Source: Jiella endophytica
GTDB taxonomy: Bacteria > Pseudomonadota > Alphaproteobacteria > Rhizobiales > Rhizobiaceae
DNA: 64,000 nt
Assembly (NCBI RefSeq): GCF_004519335.1
Contig: NZ_SOZD01000002.1
Location: 806,001-870,000, forward strand
Reading direction: 5' to 3'
The notes beneath the pieces were generated by a model. The model saw only the letters and a program-made list of their open reading frames with translations, ran no database searches and was not told the DNA's origin. Position 1 is the first letter of the stretch. Each line of letters begins with the position of its first letter. Below, in pieces: positions 60,130-64,000 of this stretch. A program made the translations under genes and the position numbers.

Positions 60130-61167
60130 TCAGCCGGCGAGGCGGCGGCGATAGGCGAAAAACCATTCGGCGAAGGCGGCGATCCCCTCTTCGACCGTGG
60201 TGGTCGGGCGGTAGCCGAGTTCGGCCTCGATGGCGCTAACATCGGCAAGGGTGTCCTCGATGTCGCCGATCTGCATCGGCTTCAATTCGATGACGGCCTT
60301 CTTGCCGAGAGCTTCCTCCAGCACTTCGACATAGTGCTTCAGCTCCACCGGCCGGCCATTGCCGATATTGAAGATCCGGAACGGCGCGCTGCTCGTCGCC
60401 GGATCCGGCCTGACGGGATCAAAGCCGGGATCGGCGGGTGCGATCCGGTCGCTCGCCCGGACCACGCCCTCGACGATGTCGTCGATGAAGGTGAAGTCGC
60501 GGCTGTGGCGGCCGTGATTGAAGAGGGCGATCGGCTGGCCGGCGAGGATCTTCTCGGCGAAGGAATAATAGGCCATGTCCGGCCGGCCCCAGGGACCATA
60601 GACGGTGAAGAAGCGCAGGCCCGTCACCGGCAGCTGAAAGAGATGGCTGTAGGCATGGGCCATCAGCTCGTTGGAGCGCTTGGTGGCGGCATAGAGCTGG
60701 ATCGGATGGTCGACGCCGTCATGCTCGGAAAACGGCACCTTGCGGTTGGCGCCATAGACGCTGGAGGAGCTGGCGAAGGTCAGATGCGGGACTTTCGCGT
60801 TGCGGCAGACCTCCAGCATGTTGGCAAAGCCGACGAGGTTGCTGGAAACGTAGCTCTCGGGATGGGTCAGCGAGTGGCGAACCCCCGCCTGGGCGGCGAG
60901 ATGGATCACCCGGTCGAAGCTCGCCTCGGAAAACACCCGGTCGAGCGCAGGCCGGTCGGCGAGATCGGCCTCGACGAAGCGCCAGTCGCAGCCCGACCCG
61001 GCGGCGAGGCGATCGAGCTCGGCAAGCCGTGCCCGCTTCAGCCGCGGATCGTAATAGTCGTTGACGCTGTCGAAGCCGACCACCGCGTCGCCGCGGGCGA
61101 GAAGCTTCCGGGCAGTCGAAAAACCGATGAAGCCGGCCGCGCCGGTGACGAGAACTCGCTGGGACAT
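60130..61167 (-). CDS. lpsL: NAD-dependent epimerase, UDP-glucuronate 4-epimerase type
   Basis: Extended SDR of 345 residues interconverting UDP-glucuronate and UDP-galacturonate, a precursor for lipopolysaccharide or exopolysaccharide. The NAD site is VLVTGAAGFIGFSTARKLLA, then GFDSVNDYYDPRLKRARL (typical of the glucuronate epimerases), IHLAAQAGVRHSL, the catalytic SSSSVYGAN and YAATKRSNE (YxxxK), then GPWGRPDMA and FTFIDDIVEG. The symbol follows the rhizobial name lpsL; substrate specificity is inferred from the DYYD region. Confidence 0.85.
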   Translation of the reverse strand: MSQRVLVTGAAGFIGFSTARKLLARGDAVVGFDSVNDYYDPRLKRARLAELDRLAAGSGCDWRFVEADLADRPALDRVFSEASFDRVIHLAAQAGVRHSLTHPESYVSSNLVGFANMLEVCRNAKVPHLTFASSSSVYGANRKVPFSEHDGVDHPIQLYAATKRSNELMAHAYSHLFQLPVTGLRFFTVYGPWGRPDMAYYSFAEKILAGQPIALFNHGRHSRDFTFIDDIVEGVVRASDRIAPADPGFDPVRPDPATSSAPFRIFNIGNGRPVELKHYVEVLEEALGKKAVIELKPMQIGDIEDTLADVSAIEAELGYRPTTTVEEGIAAFAEWFFAYRRRLAG

Positions 61168-61269
61168 GCCGGCCTCTTATCCCCATCGGCAAGAGAAGCA
61201 AAGCACGCCATCGCGGCGATCGAGGCGATATCGCCCTACCGACCTTCCGGGCCTTGATGCCGGAAGGCA

Positions 61270-61308
61270 CCGGCAATGCGCCGCACTGCTGGAGCCACGC
61301 ATTGCCGG
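61270..61308. repeat. Inverted repeat between lpsL and a secreted protein gene
   Basis: Perfect 11-bp arms CCGGCAATGCG / CGCATTGCCGG with a 17-base loop. A second inverted repeat CCTTCCGG / CCGGAAGG lies just before it (about 61244-61267). On the minus strand they follow the 61339-61671 gene and may act as a terminator, although no T run is present. Confidence 0.5.
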
Positions 61309-61338
61309 GCTTTCCGATCGGGAGTCGTCGCCGGTCCG

Positions 61339-61671
61339 TCAGTTGGACTTCAGCTTGAGCTTCGCCGAGGAACATTCGACGAATTTCGTCGACGACGAGT
61401 GATAGGCCGAATCCCACGAGACCTTCACGCTCTTCGGGCAGCCGCGATAGGACTTGTCGACGAGATTGACGACGCCCTGGGGCGTGTTCGCCTTGATCAG
61501 CACCGAGCGCAGACCCTTGGTGCTGGTGATGGTGCAGGAGACGGCGTTCGGAATGGTGCAGCTCATCGCGGTGCTGGCGGAGGCCTTGCTCCGGCTGGCA
61601 TCGGTCAGCGTCGCGGCAGCAGTCGTTGCAATGGCGGCGGCGACGAGGGCGGCAAGAAGGGACTTGGACAT
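61339..61671 (-). CDS. Small secreted protein with four cysteines
   Basis: Unrecognised 110-residue protein. A signal peptide is visible at residues 1-20 (LLAALVAAAIATTAAA). The mature part has four cysteines (MSCTIPNAVSCTITSTKG, SYRGCPKSVKVSW, KFVECSSAKL) that could form two disulfides, and a basic C-terminus KLKLKSN. ATG 61669-61671 follows a purine-rich leader. No homologous family comes to mind; a periplasmic or secreted role is inferred from the signal peptide only. Confidence 0.7.
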   Translation of the reverse strand: MSKSLLAALVAAAIATTAAATLTDASRSKASASTAMSCTIPNAVSCTITSTKGLRSVLIKANTPQGVVNLVDKSYRGCPKSVKVSWDSAYHSSSTKFVECSSAKLKLKSN

Positions 61672-61770
61672 GGTCGTTTCCTTGGGGTTCGAAGGGGGCT
61701 TTCGTGAAGCGCGACCCCGTTATGAACTTCCCCAAGGGAATTTGATCTGAACGCCCAGTTCATCTTCAAT

Positions 61771-62571
61771 TCAGGAGGGCAAAATCAGGGATTGCCCACA
61801 GTGCGTCGGCAGAAGATCCTTCAAGTCGGGCCACGACACTGCCGAGTGGGAGGCCAGCCGGTCGAACAGGACCTCGATCAGGCTCCAGGCCGCCTTGTCA
61901 TGCTGGAGATGGTGGGTGAGAACGCCGACCGGCTCGGGGCCGGCGCCGTTATCCAAAGTGACGTCGGCACGGGCTTCGATCAGCTTGGACAACCGCTCGT
62001 CGGCTTCCTCTAAGGAAAGACCGCCCATGGCCCGCCAGTCCATGATGTCGAGATGGGTGTTCAGTTCGAACGGCTGCCCTGCCAGTGGCGGCCGGGCCCT
62101 GCCGTAGACCGAAAGGACCGGAAGGCCGAGCGTGGGCAGGAGGAAGCGGGCCGTCTCGCCGATCCGGTTCCAGGGCGGCACGAAGACCGGCATGAAGCAG
62201 CCGCCGAAGAGGTTTTCGAGCTTCGCCCTGCCGGCGGCGATCTCCGCCGCCATCGCGTCACCGGGCCGATGATCGCCAAATTCGGCCCGCTTTTCGTTGG
62301 CCGGCGCATGGTTCGCGTGGGAATGGCCGTGGAGCAGGATCGAGAGACGGCCGTCGCCGGCGAGGTGCTCAGCGAGAGCCGGCCCGGCCCCGTCCGGAAT
62401 CACGGCGAGGGCGAGCGGCAGATCGTGATGTCGGGCAAGTCCCGTGAGCCGGTCGAGCGCCGGTGTCGGCACCCGGGCATCGTCGTCCCGCCACCAGAAG
62501 GCGATGGACCGCCCTTCGGCCGCCAGGCGGTCGAGGGCGCGCGACGACAGCGGAAAATCCGTCGCGCTCAT
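61771..62571 (-). CDS. Polysaccharide deacetylase-family protein
   Basis: A 266-residue NodB-like fold protein without signal peptide. Metal-site candidates are the aspartates in IAFWWRDDDARVPTPALDRL and the histidines in LSILLHGHSHANHAP; FMPVFVPPWNRI is the matching motif 3. It starts 16 bp after the GT4 gene on the same strand, so the two form an operon. It probably modifies or handles a sugar-containing surface compound in the cytoplasm. Substrate unknown. Confidence 0.82.
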   Translation of the reverse strand: MSATDFPLSSRALDRLAAEGRSIAFWWRDDDARVPTPALDRLTGLARHHDLPLALAVIPDGAGPALAEHLAGDGRLSILLHGHSHANHAPANEKRAEFGDHRPGDAMAAEIAAGRAKLENLFGGCFMPVFVPPWNRIGETARFLLPTLGLPVLSVYGRARPPLAGQPFELNTHLDIMDWRAMGGLSLEEADERLSKLIEARADVTLDNGAGPEPVGVLTHHLQHDKAAWSLIEVLFDRLASHSAVSWPDLKDLLPTHCGQSLILPS

Positions 62572-62587
62572 GGCCTTGCGGCCCGGC

Positions 62588-63814
62588 TCATGCGGCTTTT
62601 GCCTGCAGCGCCTGCCCCAGCAGTTCCGCGACGCGGTCGAGCCCCGGCTCCGGCGAGAACTTTGCCCGCACCCGGGACTCCCCCGCCTTTGCCAGACGCA
62701 TCGCCAGCGCCGGATCGTCCATCAGCCGGGCGATCGCCGCCGCCAGGGCCTTCGGATCGCGCTCCTCGACGAGGAGACCGGTCTCGCCGTCAGTGACGAG
62801 TTCGGGGATCGCCGACACCTTCGTCGAGACCACCGGCAGGCAGTGGGCCTGGGCTTCCATCAGGACATTGGGCAGGCCGTCGCGGTCGCCGGATCTGGCG
62901 ATCCGCGAGGGCAGGACGAAGAGGTCGGCACTGGCAAGAAGGTTGAAGACCTCGCCGCGCTCGCGGCTGCCATGCCAGTTGATGCGGTCGGCAATACCCG
63001 CCTTCCCGGCCTGCACCTTCAGCTTTGCCGCCAGCGCGCCGCCGCCAACGTGGTCGAAATGCCAGTTCCGGTCCTTCAGTCTCGCAAGCGCCCGGATGAG
63101 GTCGCCATAGCCCTTCTTCTCCACCGCCCGGCCGACCGAGACGATGCGGTAGGGCCGGCTGCCGTCGAAGGCCTGGCGCTCGGGCGGCGTGATGCCGGAA
63201 AGATCGAGGCCGTGATAGACGAGCTCGACCGTCGAGGGATGCTTCGCCAGGCGCCGAAGATAGGCAAGGTTTGAGGCCGTGCAGGTGACGCCGAAGGCCG
63301 CCGAATCGAGCTTTTCCGACAGCTCCCAGGCCTCCGACGTCCAGATGTCCTTGGCATGGGCGGAGAACGACCAGCCGAGGCCGCGGATCGTCGCGGCATA
63401 GCGGGCGACAGAGGCCGGCGTGTGGAGATAATGGGTGTGCAGCCAGGCGATGTCGTCGGGAAGCTCGGCGGCGAGCACGCAGGCCTGGCCGAAGCGGCGA
63501 TAGCGGTTGGGCGTGTGATCGCGCTTCAGATCCGTTTGGAAGATCCGCTCGGCCTCGGCGAAACCCTTCTGGCGGGCGGCAAATTCCCGGCCGCGCTTCA
63601 CCCGCGCCGGATCGTCCTTCAGATATTCCGGCAGATAGAGCACCGGCGCGGTGATCTTCCGATGGACCGGGTGGATCTTGGTCTCGCCGGGCTGGCGCAG
63701 CGAGACGATCAGCTGGCCGAGGCCGCGATCCTGAAGGCCGGCGATTTCCTGAGCGATGAAGGTTTCAGACAGGCGCGGATAGCCCTTGACCAGAATTGCG
63801 ACCCGCCCCTGCAT
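62588..63814 (-). CDS. Family 4 glycosyltransferase
   Basis: A 408-residue GT-B fold enzyme like colanic-acid-type glycosyltransferases. The N-terminal ILVKGYPRLSETFIAQEIAG is typical, with FSAHAKDIWTSEAWELSEKL in the acceptor domain. The C-terminal donor domain has YRIVSVGRAVEKKGYGDLIR ALARL, FVLPSRIARSGDRDGLPNVL MEAQAHCLPVVST (the EX7E-type region) and ETGLLVEERDPKALAAAIAR. It likely adds a sugar to a surface polysaccharide. First visible gene of the pair with the deacetylase. Confidence 0.88.
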   Translation of the reverse strand: MQGRVAILVKGYPRLSETFIAQEIAGLQDRGLGQLIVSLRQPGETKIHPVHRKITAPVLYLPEYLKDDPARVKRGREFAARQKGFAEAERIFQTDLKRDHTPNRYRRFGQACVLAAELPDDIAWLHTHYLHTPASVARYAATIRGLGWSFSAHAKDIWTSEAWELSEKLDSAAFGVTCTASNLAYLRRLAKHPSTVELVYHGLDLSGITPPERQAFDGSRPYRIVSVGRAVEKKGYGDLIRALARLKDRNWHFDHVGGGALAAKLKVQAGKAGIADRINWHGSRERGEVFNLLASADLFVLPSRIARSGDRDGLPNVLMEAQAHCLPVVSTKVSAIPELVTDGETGLLVEERDPKALAAAIARLMDDPALAMRLAKAGESRVRAKFSPEPGLDRVAELLGQALQAKAA

Positions 63815-63920
63815 TCGTCCGTCCTGCTCAAATCCGCGTACCGGCCCATCAGATGGGCATTACGACGTGCTTATGCGAGGCGGCAGGCGCCCGCAAGAAC
63901 ACGCCTCCCTAGCTCGAGGA

Positions 63921-64000
63921 TCACTGCGGTGCCGGTTCGAGCGGTCCGCCTCTCGCGAACAGTTCTTCGAACAAGCTGTCGCGGGCGGTGAAGCCCGGCG
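63921..64000 (-). CDS. C-terminal fragment of an upstream gene (runs out of window)
   Basis: An open frame enters the window from the right edge on the minus strand and ends at the TGA at 63923-63921. The visible last residues read PGFTARDSLFEELFARGGPL EPAPQ. Composition is coding-like, but only about 26 codons are seen, so neither product nor reality is certain. It would lie 106 bp upstream of the GT4 gene. Confidence 0.4.
   Translation of the reverse strand, partial: PGFTARDSLFEELFARGGPLEPAPQ

Noticed and set aside
60028-60130. EcfG-type promoter for the small acidic protein gene
   Set aside because: A GGAAC is present on the minus strand, but at 16-17 bases downstream there is GACTT instead of CGTT.
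1-64000. CRISPR array, prophage or insertion sequence
   Set aside because: No regularly spaced direct repeats, phage structural genes or transposase motifs were seen anywhere in the window.

Overview
The window is a high-GC, gene-dense chromosomal segment of an alphaproteobacterium, most likely in the order Hyphomicrobiales (Rhizobiales). The evidence is gene order. The left end carries the block ybeY - tlyC - lnt - phrR-type regulator - metK - trmB. An inositol-monophosphatase gene, a small RNA, an N-formylglutamate amidohydrolase gene and cpdR follow one another further on. GlxA/Mgs-type genes and an lpsL-type epimerase are also present. I see no transposase, prophage or CRISPR array. The genus cannot be fixed from the sequence alone.

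Layout. (1) 1-25.7 kb is mostly housekeeping: rRNA and tRNA maturation, lipoprotein processing (lnt, lspA), SAM synthesis, murJ-glnD, mutS, an ornithine-lipid-type acyltransferase, RNA methyltransferases, hisN and cpdR. A HigBA-like toxin-antitoxin pair interrupts it. A small secreted repeat protein has a perfect EcfG-type stress promoter, and an alpha-r8/MmgR-like small RNA lies between hisN and the N-formylglutamate amidohydrolase gene. (2) 26.0-28.5 kb holds tRNA-Val(GAC) followed by a lower-GC pair, a GT61 glycosyltransferase and a sulfotransferase, that looks like a surface-polysaccharide cassette. (3) 28.6-40.8 kb is a divergent catabolic unit. One arm is a Dpp-type ABC transporter plus an M32 carboxypeptidase. 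The other is a GntR regulator, creatininase-family enzyme, PanE-like reductase, SDR and M20 peptidase, all joined by 4-bp overlaps. (4) 40.9-44.8 kb is a TRAP transporter with its own FCD-type GntR regulator. (5) 45-59.1 kb is a methylated-amine nitrogen and carbon module: Amt with a 58-residue partner behind a sigma-54 promoter, a four-gene dimethylamine monooxygenase-type operon, a Gdx-type SMR exporter, gmaS, mgsABC, an XRE-cupin regulator, a GlxA-type AraC regulator and an FAD amine/amino-acid oxidoreductase. (6) 59.2-64 kb has a FucU/RbsD protein, small unknowns and polysaccharide genes (lpsL-type epimerase, deacetylase, GT4).

How region 5 probably works. Dimethylamine would be oxidatively demethylated by the heme-type N-demethylase with its ferredoxin-type reductase. 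Formaldehyde would be loaded on folate by the GcvT-like protein. Methylamine would be ligated to glutamate by GmaS, and the methyl-amide turned into N-methylglutamate by MgsABC. The usual four-subunit N-methylglutamate dehydrogenase is not in the window, and the single FAD oxidoreductase at the edge of the cluster could fill that step. A shared 15-17 bp motif precedes the XRE-cupin regulator, mgsA and (as a shorter match) the monooxygenase operon, suggesting one regulon.

A dispersed repeat of about 95 bp occurs at least five times in intergenic DNA, in both orientations. All functional assignments rest on reading motifs and gene order; no database search was run.
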